From Aquatica leii (taxonomy: Eukaryota; Arthropoda; Insecta; Coleoptera; Lampyridae), in NCBI GenBank assembly GCA_035610365.1, contig CM069432.1, positions 170,560,035 through 170,624,034 of the forward strand: a stretch of 64,000 bases of DNA. Direction: 5' to 3'. Below the pieces are notes generated by a model. That model did no database searches, was not told the DNA's origin, and saw only the letters and a program-made list of their open reading frames with translations. This document shows, piece by piece, positions 12,310-24,161 of the stretch. The position numbers were made by a program, and so were the translations under genes. How positions within the stretch are numbered: the first letter of the stretch is position 1; the number at the start of each line of letters is the position of its first letter.

Positions 12310-13121
12310 AATCGTAATTACGAGAGGTAAGTCATACTTGACCGAATGCAAAATTAGAATAATATAGTATACCTAATTCAGTTATTTTTTGTAGTTAAAG
12401 GAAGTTCTGTCAGTTTATGTGCCAGTGTAATTCACCTAGGATTAAATTAACTGTTAATTAAACATGAATTGTTTTTAGGTCAAAGAGTCGTAGTATTATA
12501 TGTTGTAGTTGTAATTGTAATATAAAATTATTTTTTAATTTTATCCCGTAATACAAAAAGTAGTATAATGATTTACTTTTCAATCCTAGCTTTAAACTTA
12601 ACAAGTACACATGATATAACCGCAATACATTAATTTCAGATCATACATTCAGTAGCCATGGTCTTTCATTGGGTCAAATCACATACTTGTAACCTAGAAA
12701 ATACACAAAAGTTGCGATATTTTGATTAAAACACTTATAGCTTTAAAATACCTATTTAGTGGTAATACTAAATATAATTTGTACTGTGCCATTCCTATGC
12801 TACAAATTAAAATTAGTTTCTCTTTTCCAGTTATAGGCGTTTAATAAGTTTTAACTGTACATGTGCAATTACCTAAACAAAAAATACAAATCATAATGAC
12901 TATTTAGTAACTGCATACCACTTCTTCTTGAAACATATTTTATTTTGTTTAAAAACTTTGTTTCTAATTCACTGAACTATTCTTTCTACATAAGTTGACA
13001 ACTATTTTCTATATTTCAATATTTTATTTGTATTACAGATATCACTTTTATGCGCTTACAAGTCAATAAGGACATAGGACTGCCAATGAGTCATAAGACA
13101 CCTCTCGCGATTACGATTATA
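12310..13121. mobile_element. TIR element, family R2 copy 2
   Basis: The left end (ATCGTAATTACGAGAGG) and right end (CCTCTCGCGATTACGAT, preceded by ATGAGTCATAAGACA) are imperfect inverted repeats. Its left ~130 bp, read in reverse, matches the right part of the 447-bp element inside the mariner copy at 5167-5613. The match includes CATAAACTGACAGAAC and a GTATACTATATTATT block. It has no coding capacity that I recognise and is a longer non-autonomous member of the same family. Confidence 0.6.
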
Positions 13122-15128
13122 ACTAGTAAATTTGATGTTTTAATACTTTTTTTGCAACTTCCTCTACCAAGGTACACTTCCTACGGTGTTGAAATAAAAT
13201 CTAAAACTGTCTTTGGTTTCGAAAATTTGCTGATAAACTTAAACGACTGTTTGATACAAGTAGACGTAACTGGTGAACGCAATTTACGTCAATCGTAGGT
13301 TTGCCAAAGTTATTTGCTTGCGGTCCAAGGCATTTTGTTGTGTACTTTTTGACGTTGTTGTTTCTACTATGCCTTCCATAAGTACCATTCAAAAACTGCA
13401 AATTAATTTTTAAATTACATCTAGCATAAACAGCATATTTATAATTATTTAAATAAAATTGTTGTATCATTAATGTAGATGGAAACATTTTTAACTCTAG
13501 CCGTAAATAAAATGGCTGAAAAAAAAACGAAGTATATCTAGACAAAATCGCATTTTTTGTATTATTCAATTTGTTTCTGTTATTATAGGTAATATGGTTT
13601 TACAAATAAGTAGATATACTATTTGGAGTAAATTGTAAAGTAAATCAAGATTTCTTTTAATCAAACCATAAATTCAGTCTTTTTTTAAATTATTCTAATT
13701 CTGAAAGTACTTTAATTAATCTGCTACAAATCCTACAGCAAATTGCCTATTGAACCAAAACACTCTCTAAGTTGCTTCTTAATAATCAAAACGGCAGTTG
13801 TTTTTGCTAAGTTATTTACTTTATACTTATTAAATCAGACCTGTAATATTGTAGGAGTAATTTTTTAACAAATGTTAAATTACTAAACCCTAATTTAGTT
13901 ACGTTTAAATATTACGATTCAAACTGCTCTGTGCATCACCCTGCTTACGTTATTTTGTTGTGGTTTTTGTAATGTAAGAATTTTTCCCTATGATACGTCA
14001 TTTTACACACCGGAAACCATAAAACCACTTCCATTTTGTACGTTAAAAAAGTCACACGTATGTGTTAGTGTCAAGCTCGTGAGTTTACACATTTTTAAGT
14101 ATCTTTAATTATCCACGCTAATTTTAAATAATATATTGAGGTTCAGAATGTGCTCGTTGTAAGAACAGTATTACTACCAAGTTGAAGGCCATATATACTG
14201 AAATATCTACACTACCTTTGGGAAATTTAGCGCACTTGGATTTTTTAAAATATCGTATGAAACTGAGACATTTATTTGTGATAACGCTGTATATATGTAA
14301 TAACTTATTTTTTAGCAATTTTAGAAAATTTGTGTTGGATGTGTCATTAGCTAAGCATATTCTGGAACGCAAAATTGAAAGTATTTTGTTCCTAATTAAA
14401 AATTTTTTTTACGTTGTCAGTCGTATGCACGTACAACTGAATGTACATATTATGTTTGTTGTCACAATTTTTTTGCATGTAATAAATTAAACAGTGCGCA
14501 TTGTTTTGTTTATCCCCGTGATATTCGCTAGTTATGTTGTATTCATCAATGTGAATTTATTTTGAATGTTATATGAAGCCAATAGATTTATTCATATGTA
14601 CAAAATGTTGCCTAATCTAAGGGGCCTGCATGATTATTAACTGTGAGATTTGTTAACAAACCTTTAATTGCTAATTATCTGTTATAATTTTACATCGTTT
14701 TTAAGCTTTTACTCTTTGTTGAAACAAATATATTTGTTGTTATAATTGTGATTTGTAACGAAACCTGTAGATAATATTTCTACCGTTTTAGCGCTCTTTT
14801 AATTATCTATAACTAGAACACCAAGTACCGGTGGTTTAAGCTGCCAGCTGCTCTGAGTTACGGTTAAATTTATGTAACAAAGTCAAACATTATTGTTATT
14901 ACATTTTTTTTTATCTTAAAATTTATCCATAGTTCTTAGATCTTTAACCAAAACGGTTCCTCATTTCATTTAGTTTAAATATTCACTGTGGCTTGCGTTC
15001 CAAATAGTTTAAATCAAAATACCAATGTTTGATAACTTTAGTTATCTATTATTAATTTTACAATATTAATTAGTTATCAGTATTTAGGCTCTGCTATGAT
15101 AATACAAATTTTTAATTAAAAATTTAAG
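13122..15128. other. no gene seen
   Basis: Open frames at 13201-13569 (minus), 14124-14372 (minus) and 14182-14490 (plus) show no recognisable domain and have the low-complexity composition of the flank. Confidence 0.45.
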
Positions 15129-15350
15129 TAATTGTCCGTTAGAAGCTCTTTTTATTTAAAACTTTATAAAAAATATATGACTCTTGGACCTATTAACAAT
15201 AAATCAATATTTTTTAATAAATATAAAAAATGTTATAAGCAAGATTTGAGAGTTCATAAATTAACATTTACAATCACGTGTTATGTGCTCCCTATTGATT
15301 TTAACAATCTCACAAATTGTACTGTTAATGTTTATAACAATAAGTAACAA
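15129..15350 (+). pseudogene. internally deleted Crypton-like tyrosine recombinase remnant
   Basis: About 70 codons are open and end in TAA near 15347. The stretch LYKKYMTLGP..SIFFNKYKK aligns by eye with the pre-catalytic region of the recombinase at 47015-48207 (IQKYLNLRP..RFFLTYRNG). The last residues NNLTNCTVNVYNNK match that protein's tail SCSVTVNVYNNC in the form given by codons around 48150. The arginine box, the HxxR box and the tyrosine are missing, so the two ends are joined by a deletion. It is thus a dead relic, and no 5' hairpin was found in front of it. The alignment is by eye and the first part is weaker than the tail. Confidence 0.5.
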
Positions 15351-16049
15351 TAACAATAACATAATAAGTAATCCATTGTATTGTAATTCTGTTATAATCA
15401 GTTTGTTAGTAGTAAAAAATTGAGTTGCTTCAGTTTACTACCCTATTAACAAAGTTTGCTAAATAACAGCCATTGAAGATAAAAATTGATTTACATGGTA
15501 ACAACTTGTACTAATGACAGATAACTATTTTTAAGTTTGAAATTATAAACAATTTCAGTTAATGGTAAACTATGTATTAAGTTTGGCATTTATTTTAATC
15601 GAAAAAGTTATTTTCCATTAAGTTAACTGCAATTAAGAAATTCGTGAAATCAAAAGTTATCCACCTATGTAAATTTTGTATAATTTACTTTTTTATATGT
15701 ACACATGTAATGTTCATGTTATAGTTGATAAATTTTAATCAAGTTTTTAATATATACTTTTACAGTGTTCATATGCGCTTTTTTCAGTTCTTGCTGCACC
15801 ACCAAAAATGATCTAATGTGCTTCTTAATAATGTTTTAATTAAACTAAAGCGGTTGAACGGTTTGACTTATGCAGCAATTTTACAAACATACAGTAAATA
15901 AAATAAGGTTCATACTCTTGCAACAAAAAATTTACAGACTTTTACAAGTTGAAAAAACCTTCTACAAATGATTTATATTGAACTAAAAATTCAAAAGAAA
16001 TAAGTAAAAACCATAATGATTTCTATAACAAACTTAAAAATAAAATATA
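15351..16049. other. no gene seen
   Basis: AT-rich flank between two recombinase relics, with no recognisable content. Confidence 0.5.
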
Positions 16050-16436
16050 ATCGGCCCGAAAAATTACTTTTCCGGACTAGGCCGGTAAAGTCAAGTTTAA
16101 ATGTAGTAGAATTTTATAACTAGAAGTTGGCAGTACAGTAATTCCTTTTCCTTCAGTAGTTTGTGTCATGTCATTTATGTCAAAATTATTATTTTATGAG
16201 CTTGGTTAACTATTATACTACTCCAAATTACCTATAACGACTTTTCTAATAACGAATGCAAACTTATTTCAATCTTATTGACAAAGAGAACGATAAAGGC
16301 AACCGCAAAATTAAAAATCACTTAAACTTATATCGATCAAGTAAGTATACCTATGTATATGCAACATCTATAACTTTAAATTGTAACTTTTAGCTTAATC
16401 AACAGCATATTAACATCTCTATCATTCATTATAAGA

Positions 16437-16899
16437 AACTTACTTATTTAAATTAAAGTTAATTGTGCAGTTTGAAATATTTATATAAAGTAAACTCGCA
16501 TCATTTAAGTTGAATTGTAAGTTTTGAACGTTACAATTTGGTTGATTGCCATCGACATTAGCAAAACTTATGGAACACTGTGGTATGGAATTACATTGTC
16601 TTGTTAGTTGATTGTCTATTGCGATTTTAGGTGTCAAGGAGTCTTCTATGTATTCTTTGGCAACAGTACTGTCCTTTTCAACTACGTGATATTAGTTCCC
16701 TGACTTACTAATGCCGTTCCACTATTTCTGCAAATGCAGTGTCCTATATATAATAAAACATACTTATTGTAGACGCTTGCTGAATTTTTAGTACACCAGC
16801 TAATAAGATCGTGGTTTCCAGTACCGATCCGAAGATTTTGTTGGTAACAAATTGTTATCACATTTTGTGCAGCTTCTTTAATGTGTGGAGGAATATCCA
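16437..16899 (-). pseudogene. Crypton-like tyrosine recombinase, central part deleted
   Basis: On the minus strand an ATG at 16899 starts MDIPPHIKEAAQNV..LISWC, matching by eye the N-terminus of the recombinase at 47015 (TPPEIRAAAADAV..FDSWC). The frame then jumps to GHCICRNSGTALVSQG, which corresponds to the GHCFRR box; the deletion removed the core-binding part and the first catalytic arginine. A stop (TAG, 16684-16682) and a frameshift follow. In the shifted frame comes AKEYIEDSL with the nucleophilic tyrosine, and the tail ends ISNCTINFNLNK. The histidine of the HGG box is lost. It cannot encode an active enzyme but shows that the H2 hairpin belongs to a recombinase family. Confidence 0.7.
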
Positions 16900-17094
16900 T
16901 TTTAAGACGATACAAACAAATAATACTCTTAATCAAGTTAATTAAATTGTAACAAAATTAAGTATATTTACATAAACAATTGAAATTCAAAATTACAGAT
17001 TTCGTTGTTATCAACATAGAACATTTAAATTTAATTAATAAATTAAATCATTTTTCAAACATTTTTTTTTAAAGTTCGACACAAAAAATGTTGT

Positions 17095-17209
17095 GTATCA
17101 CACGTCCTAAAAGTATTTTGCGAGTATTCGCCTTTTGTAGGCCTCTGCTTCGCCTTGGCCTACAAATAGGCTCATACTCGCAAAATAGCACTTTCTGGAC
17201 TAGTGATAC
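17095..17209 (-). repeat. H2 hairpin, copy A
   Basis: A 115-nt imperfect palindrome. The outer arms are GTATCACacGTCC..AAAAGTATTTTGCGAGTAT and its mirror ATACTCGCAAAATAGCAC..GGACTAGTGATAC; the inner arms are TTTGTAGGCC and GGCCTACAAA. The outer arm contains the CTAGTCC-GAAAG motif that also forms the element's 3' tip. Confidence 0.85.
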
Positions 17210-17222
17210 AAATAACTATTGT

Positions 17223-18421
17223 TATTAGAACGCTTTTTCATAGGTGTATTACATGTAAGCTAATATCTATTTATTACAGTTAAATACACGTTTTATTCAC
17301 TTTAATACAAAAATATTATCTGGCTACAAATTATAGCGTGTTAAGAGTTCAGATGTACCTAATGTATTATACAAAAACAATGATGCAACACGCAACTTCT
17401 CGCACAAAAAAATTACACATTTTTTTCTCTATGTAGAAATTTATGAAATAGAATTACAACATTTATTCGAAATTATTTTCCTAGTTCTGGTGTAATGCAA
17501 CGTCCAACCGATATAACTCACGCAACTATTATATTTTTAACCTAGTTTACGTAAATTGTAGATCAGTAGGGCAAACCGTTGTCCCATGACGGTGTAATTA
17601 TATTTGCATACATACCGAACAAAATGTGAAAGTGTGTAAATTACGGTTCATAATTGAAGAATATTTTAACATCTCCATGAGTAATAAGTAATAATAGATG
17701 CGCTACGCAAATATGCGAAACTGTCAATGTTATATGTACATAAGCACGATTTATAAAAAAATAAATTAGTCTAAGCAATTTTAATTTTTAGTGTAGTTAT
17801 CTCTACCAACAAATTTATATTTAAGAATAAATATATTTAAGAAATTAGTTTTACTTATCTAACACATTAATTGTTTTTGACATAAATTTAATTTATACAT
17901 AAATAAAAACATAAAATAGTAATTTAAACGCTAAATGTAAGTTCTGTGTTCTGTAACTTATAATTATAATGAGATAAAATTGAACTTATACAAAAATTTG
18001 AAATGCGTTTTAGGCTATAAAAAGCTACGGTTAAAAGAGTGTAGTTGAAGTAACTTAAAATTACTATAACAAAAACAAACACAAACAAAGTAACCATGAG
18101 AGATTCTATAGTGTGTGCATACCAACGAATTTAACGTTAGCATCTTACGCAGCAGCAAGCAATACATTTGTGAACGAAAAAAGAATGACGTAACAAATAA
18201 TTTCAATAAACCCATAAAACATTTTTTTTTATAAATACGAATTATAAAAAAAAACAAAATCATTAAAACACCTTAAATTTTCTATTGTGCATAATAAAAA
18301 TAATAAATCGTTTTCTAACAAAAGAAAATGGTTTCCTTGTTTTAACATTGCAAACAAGCTTAAAAAAGCATAAACTTTTTTATTAAGGGTACGCTAAAAA
18401 ATTACCATAATGTGCCTAATA
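17223..18421. other. no gene seen
   Basis: No recognisable coding, RNA or repeat structure; AT-rich flank. Confidence 0.5.
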
Positions 18422-18462
18422 AATATATATATATATATATATAAAATATATATATATATATA
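18422..18462. repeat. (AT)n microsatellite
   Basis: Two near-perfect TA-dinucleotide blocks separated by AAA. Confidence 0.95.
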
Positions 18463-18666
18463 AAATTTAATGTTTTTAAAATTGTTCGTCCGATAAAGAT
18501 ATTGAAGAGTAATGTAAACCTTTCGAAAGCGTGTAGTAATTAAAACTATTTAAATTTAAATTTGTTCGGATCGACGGTTGGTAAATATTTTAAGCAAAAC
18601 TAAACTACATAAAACTCGAAAGACAACTAAGTTTAAAGTACGATTGAGTAATCGGCGCTTACTTAC

Positions 18667-18722
18667 CGTTTCACCTAAGTGATCTGGCTCCTTCATACCA
18701 TTTCTCTTTTCGTATGTACTAC
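18667..18722 (-). CDS. candidate 56-nt coding exon of an unidentified host gene
   Basis: On the minus strand a pyrimidine-rich acceptor (TGTTTTGTTTTAG) precedes 56 open nucleotides, followed by a consensus GTAAGT donor. In the frame open through the exon it reads STYEKRNGMKEPDHLGET after a two-base carry-in, and ends on a codon boundary. The only other convincing minus-strand micro-exon, at 34024-34051, ends with the one base needed to complete that codon, so the two join in frame as ..GMLLG|STYEK... The protein is not recognised. The composition (charged, no repeats) is unlike the surrounding AT-rich DNA. A 15-kb intron would separate the two exons; an unseen exon between them is possible. 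Confidence 0.5.
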
Positions 18723-20720
18723 CTAAAACAAAACATATCATTAGATCATAAACAAGCCCCAGCATTTTTATAAACAAATAATGTAAAAAATTGTTGGAAA
18801 ATGCAGCGATTGCGAGTTGCTTTCATATTATATTTATTTTCAATGTAGCTTAGATGAGTATACTATTCTTTGTTTAATAGATTTAAATATACCCATTTGA
18901 AATACAACCTAAAGCAAAATATACCGAGTAAAATTAATCAGAAAAACTTGTGTAAGCAAAAAAGAATTATAACAAACGCAATTGTAACATTGTAAAATGT
19001 ATATATTAAGCCTTTCAAAACTAAAAAAAAGATTTATAAAAAAAGTTTTAGCATACAAATAATGAAAATTATTTATACAGCTTATTGAAATGACGTTTCC
19101 ACTTTATTATTTATAGTAATCATAATTTCGATTTATGTTATCAATTCTCTTCTTAGGTTTTTTTCTATACATGAACAATACCTATTTAAAAAAAAAATCC
19201 AAGATCAATTAAAAAAAAACATTTTTTGTTTATTTGCAAGTTTAAGTCATATTGACTTTTTTTCTCTGTGTGAAATCCAAAATTAGCATGGCTGAGCGTC
19301 AACCCACTCACTAATTTATTTTGGTTGATTGAATAAGTTTTATTTTAAGACTTTGAAATAGCTGATACAATTAAGAGACGTGACATTAGCCTGAATTAAA
19401 AACAAATAACATTTTACAACATTATATTAAGTTACCAAAAAGAAGTCTGCGGAATGATGCTGCGCTATTAACAATTAACTATGTACGAATAATTAGAATA
19501 ATTAAACACAGTTTGCATATTTTGCCTTATTTTAGCAGTGTATTTATTTATTCGACTATGTATTTTGACTGACCTACGTAAACCACATCTGTAAATACGT
19601 TATCTCCGAGTTACTATTTTTGTGTACTTAGATATAATGTGTAGTTCTAACATTATTTTGAATTTACTTAAATTTTTGGTGTCAGAAAATTACTGGGAAG
19701 AAATGTTTAGTTCTTAAAACTAAATTAAACATTATAATTTTTTATTTCTTTTTAATCACGGTGTCCAATACCCTTGGGAAACTATTCAATGTAATTTAAT
19801 GCAACAGGTCCGTAATTTTCGATTTATTTAGCTTAAAATTGAGATTTGTTGGCAAACAGAAACCAATCGGGTTTTTCCTAAGTCAGTTTCCGTCTAGTTC
19901 CTGACCACTGAATAAATTTTAAATCATTTAAAACGTTTGTGTATTGTAAATTTCTAAATAATTATCATTCTAACCATTAATTAATCTGACAGATGTTATA
20001 TTTAAAATAACATTGAATTCTCTTATTTAAATGTTGTAAGATAATTTCTGCACTACTATTCTAAAATCAACGCGTTTTGATTGGCTCCAAACATGAAAAC
20101 TCCTAGTTTCATTAAAGGTAATATAAAATATATATTGTGTAACACGGGATGAAACACGATTTCAGAGTAATGGCAGTTTTTGCTTTGCTCGGGTTAACAC
20201 TCGTTTTATTTTTTGTCACACACACAATACATTATTAAAACTTAGTTACAATAATAAATTTTTTAAATTATAACTCAAATCTATTAATTCATTAAATTAA
20301 AAAAGTTTGTTTAACAATTTATAAACGCTATTAAACTAAAATTTAATTGATACATTTAACCTAATGCAGTAAAATGTTTATTAACGGGCCTCCCATAAAC
20401 CGCCCTTAAAGTAAAATAAATGAGAAAAAAAATAAAGGAACGTCCGACTAACGCACGATTTCATACAACACTTTCTAGAATGTAACAGTGACCTGTTTAC
20501 TAAAGACAATTCGTTCAAAGTTTAATATATTGTTTTTTCCACTTTCTACTTTTATCAGTTAAGTTTTAAAGTTTGTACCGGGTTGTAGTGTGCAATCGAC
20601 GATAAGTAGTTTTACCAACAACGTCATAAATGTTCACATCAGCCCAATTTAAAAAAACCTCTGGCCATTCCTCAAAAAATTGAAAACCCAAGCAAAGTAG
20701 CAAGCTAAGGTTAGATCAAT
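18723..20720. other. no gene seen
   Basis: AT-rich. A GC-richer stretch near 20135-20230 (GCTTTGCTCGGGTTAACAC) recalls the hairpin elements, but I could not fold it into one. Confidence 0.45.
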
Positions 20721-20729
20721 CAATGAATG

Positions 20730-21640
20730 CACAACACGTATTCATTTTGATAGTGTAACAAAATTGTCTGTTGATGTTACCGGTACTGCTGACTTCAAAA
20801 ACAAATTTGACAAAAGGATAACAATGGAAAAATTAAAATCGGAACAAGCTGTCAACATAAACCAAACTGCATTAAATTTTAAATAACAGTCAAAAATAAA
20901 ATCAAGTACTGGTTTTAAGCAGAACAAAGATTGTATCACAGTGGGCGTTTGTTCAAATGCAAAGGAAGGGAACAAAATTCCCTTTTTTGTCATCCGTAAA
21001 TCAGATAAACCACGTCTTTTAAACATTTTAATCAGGCACCCGCCTTCACTCGTATACTATAGGTCACAAAAATCGCCTTGGATGCGTTTTTTAGTATAAG
21101 AAACGTAATTTGTAATGAACCTGTCACGTGATATGCGCAGTACACAAAATTGACATGATGATCCATTCTTACGAGTAAAATAGAATAAGTAGCGTTCTGA
21201 TACATTATTTTTAGAAAGTCGCGCAGAAAGTCCTTTGTCTTTTGTAAATTACGCGAACACTAAATAGTTCGAGACAAAGTTTATTTGAGGGTGGAGAAGA
21301 CATTTAGAAAATATAAAATTGTTTTTAAAAGCAATCCTAGTCTTGTACAATGCATCTACTCGTCTTGATAAACGGACCTGTCGTACAATCGACATCAAAG
21401 TAGTATTTAACATCAAAAATGTAACCTACAAGTCAGCTACGGCTCACAAAAAAACTTTGAAAAACTTTGACCTGAAACTTGTTGTTGATAAGCTTTTTTT
21501 ATAATAAAAACACGTAGAACAAGAAACGACACAAGATCTTGCCAGAGCATTATAATTACAGACTGAAGCCATAGAGGTTTGGATGATAAGTAGTGACAAA
21601 AATTTTGAAAATGAGTTTTTAACTGATACATAATTTATAT
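20730..21640 (+). pseudogene. pogo/Tigger (jerky-type) transposase, broken
   Basis: In successive plus-strand frames there are blocks typical of Tigger/jerky DDE transposases. QTALNFK stands where DETGLxxK is usual. SSTGFKQNKDCITVGVCSNA and KIPFFVIRKSDKPR follow (20900-21010), then LVYYRSQKSPWM (near 21045), KAILVLYNAS near 21323 for the second catalytic block, IDIKVVFNIKNVT near 21390, and EVWMISSDKNFENEFLTD near 21580. The first catalytic aspartate is lost (N-Q for D-E) and the second reads YNAS where DNAP/S is expected. Stops and frameshifts separate the blocks. TIRs were not found. Confidence 0.7.
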
Positions 21641-21659
21641 CATTTCATGGATTTCAGTC

Positions 21660-23280
21660 GCCATCTACTACGTAACTAATTTGATAAAAATTTAAGAAAT
21701 TATTTTGAATTTAGATAAAGACCGTTAATTAAAAAATAAAAAAAACTACCAAAACAATAATAAGAAAAAGTTTACAATGCGATTTAGCATTCATCGCGAC
21801 TCACTATTTTACCCTGCCTATTGCAATTATTTTTTTTAGAAGCACATGCGACACTACTAGTAGAAATAGTAGAAAATGCTATACAAGTAATTACTAGCGT
21901 TTCTGGCGACAATGTACATGTTGAACCAGAAATAATTTGTTTCAAATTTTCTTCAATTACATCTGTTCAATAATCATTTTTTAAATTAAAAAACATGCTT
22001 TCAAAAAAGTTAGCTTTTACGAAAGATAATTTAAGAAATCATCGGTTTTTTCAGTTGAAATTTAAAACTATGCTTGAATATATTAATTGCAACATTAATA
22101 ATAATGTGAACTGGGTGTCTTTTTTACATTTTTACTGCTAATTTTAATTGTTTGCAGTGCTTAAATGTCTCACTATTTTAGTTTGTTTAGAGCTTAAACC
22201 CATAAAATTAAGAATCCACTAGTATCGATTAAATCTAGGTCATCTCTCACGTTATACTACACATGTCTTATATCTTTAATTACAATAAAAAAATGTTTAA
22301 ATTGGTTAAAAAAAGACTAAAACGTAACAATACCACCGAGTTAGAAAATTGTATAATTTGATTTCACTTTATTGTTTGCTAACATCACCAAATACCTTAC
22401 GTTAGACCTACTCACAACGTCCTCAATAGCTAAAACTACCTTTATTTATTGAAATTATTACTTTTGCATTAGGTTCCAATTACTTTACATATGATTATAA
22501 TGTATACGTTCAATAATTTGATACAGCTGTGGGCAAAGCAAAGTTAATTATGTTTTTAGCTGATGCCAAGGTTAACTAAGTCGTATCTATTAATTTTACA
22601 ACTACATCGTCAAAGTTAACAATGCTCTATGCAACTAGACCTAAACGCTTTTTAACAGCTAACATATATGTTATATGTTGTGTTAACGTTGAAATAAAAA
22701 GCCTTCTTAGACGCTAAGTTAATCAAAAATAAGAAATAGAAATAACAAAAAAAATTAGTCATCTACACCACAAAAAAGTTATTGTTAATTATTCGATTAT
22801 TCCATAGTTCTATTAAAAAAAAACTTAACAATACTGAAACATATATGTACATACGTAAATAATCTTTATTCGCACAGTATTAGCAAACAATTATCTAAGA
22901 TTAACACTAACAACCTTACACCTACATCAACAAGCTTTGCTAAAATAAACGGTGCACGACAAATTTTACATACAATAAAATCATTAATGTACCTGAGTTA
23001 ACTAAAGCACATCTATTTATAAAAAAAACAAAAATATAGACAATATAATATAACATTGTATATAAAGTGCTATATACTAAAACAAAAGATATAACATACA
23101 CCATGTTGTATACAAAACCAACTGTATGAATAGCACTAAATGTGTTTTTTTAGTCAAACAAAACAAAAAATTGTCTTAAAAACTTCCTACATACATGACT
23201 GCAAAATAGAACAAATGTAGCAATAGCAGACATCACCTAAACACAAACGACATCTTTGGTTTTTCCAGTGGTACTATCTT
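21660..23280. other. no gene seen
   Basis: AT-rich flank without recognisable coding or inverted-repeat structure. Confidence 0.5.
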
Positions 23281-23309
23281 AAATGTGATGCAATAGTTAT
23301 TTGTTATTT

Positions 23310-23424
23310 GTATCACTAGCTCAGAAAGTGTTATTTTGCGAGTATGAGCACATTTGTTGGCCGAGGTAAAGCCGAGGCCTACAAAACGTAAATACTCGCA
23401 AAATACTTTTTGGACCTTAGATAC
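23310..23424 (+). repeat. H2 hairpin, copy B
   Basis: A 115-nt imperfect palindrome with arms ATTTTGCGAGTATGAG and its mirror AAATACTCGCAAAATAC, and inner GGCC-rich arms around GAGGTAAAGCCGAGG. It is the same structure as at 17095-17209 and 44162-44277. Confidence 0.85.
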
Positions 23425-24161
23425 ATAACATTTTTTGTGCTGACCTTTATAGTATAAATTAATCAAAAGCAGTTATTAAAGTATTGATTTTTAATAAAAT
23501 TTAATAACACATGTTGATAAAACTGAAACCTGTAATGATGAAACTCAATTCTGTATTTTTAAATTAATTTGAAAATTACATAGTATTATTACAATTTAAC
23601 AATTTAACTTATATAAAAAATAAAACTATTGATGTTTTTAGCAATTGTAAAATATAAGCAAATTTGTAATAATTGTTTAAAAAAATTTTTTTTCCACTAC
23701 TAGTTGTATACGCCTGCATTGTTACGTATAATAGTAGGTCGTGAAGTTGTACCTTTTTTAAGCGCAGGTAAATAATATTTCATTATTAACTAGTATTTAA
23801 TAATGAACATATTTACATTTTCTGATAATACTACAACAGTTTCAAAGAAAAAAAGTTTACAAAACTGCGTACCAAGAGCAAGAGATTTTGTTTGATGCTA
23901 ATTTAAGTTTTTAAATCGTTCAATTAATAAATTAATTTGATTTTAAAAAGTAAGTAATTTGAAGTTCGTGTTTAATTGAATGTGAATATTATAGAATTAA
24001 ATATATTTTAGATATAATCAATGCTTAAAATAATAATGTTTTTAAACAATTTAAACAACTTTAGCAATAAAAACATACGTTATCTGTTTATTTTTGTGTT
24101 TTAAATCACAATTAAGAATTACGTCAAAATTAATTCTATTAAACTGATGACAACTGTCAGA

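Larger units (their letters stand above)
16050..17222 (-). mobile_element. hairpin-headed Crypton-like element, family H2 copy A (internally deleted)
   Basis: Read on the minus strand: a 5' tip AACAATAGTTATTT, a 115-nt hairpin (17209-17095), about 190 bp of leader, a deleted recombinase frame (16899-16437), then a 3' part with AACTAGAAGTTGGC (plus-strand reading, near 16120) and the tip CTAGTCCGGAAAAGT near 16080-16066. The hairpin and the 3' part both match copies at 23.3-25.8 kb and 44.16-44.66 kb, which fixes the family. Ends are approximate because no target duplication is evident, as expected for tyrosine-recombinase elements. Confidence 0.7.

Noticed and set aside
17095..17209. H2 hairpin as a rho-independent terminator, or palindromes as CRISPR repeats
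   Set aside because: The sequence is eukaryotic, copies are dispersed rather than tandem, and each lies at the 5' end of an element.
20135..20230. GC-richer stretch as another hairpin of the H1-H3 type
   Set aside because: The similar blocks (CGGGATGAAACACG, CGGGTTAACACTCG) are direct, not inverted, and only the outermost bases pair.
20742..21026. 94-codon minus-strand frame
   Set aside because: It is the antisense of the broken Tigger-type transposase; the plus strand carries the recognisable motifs.
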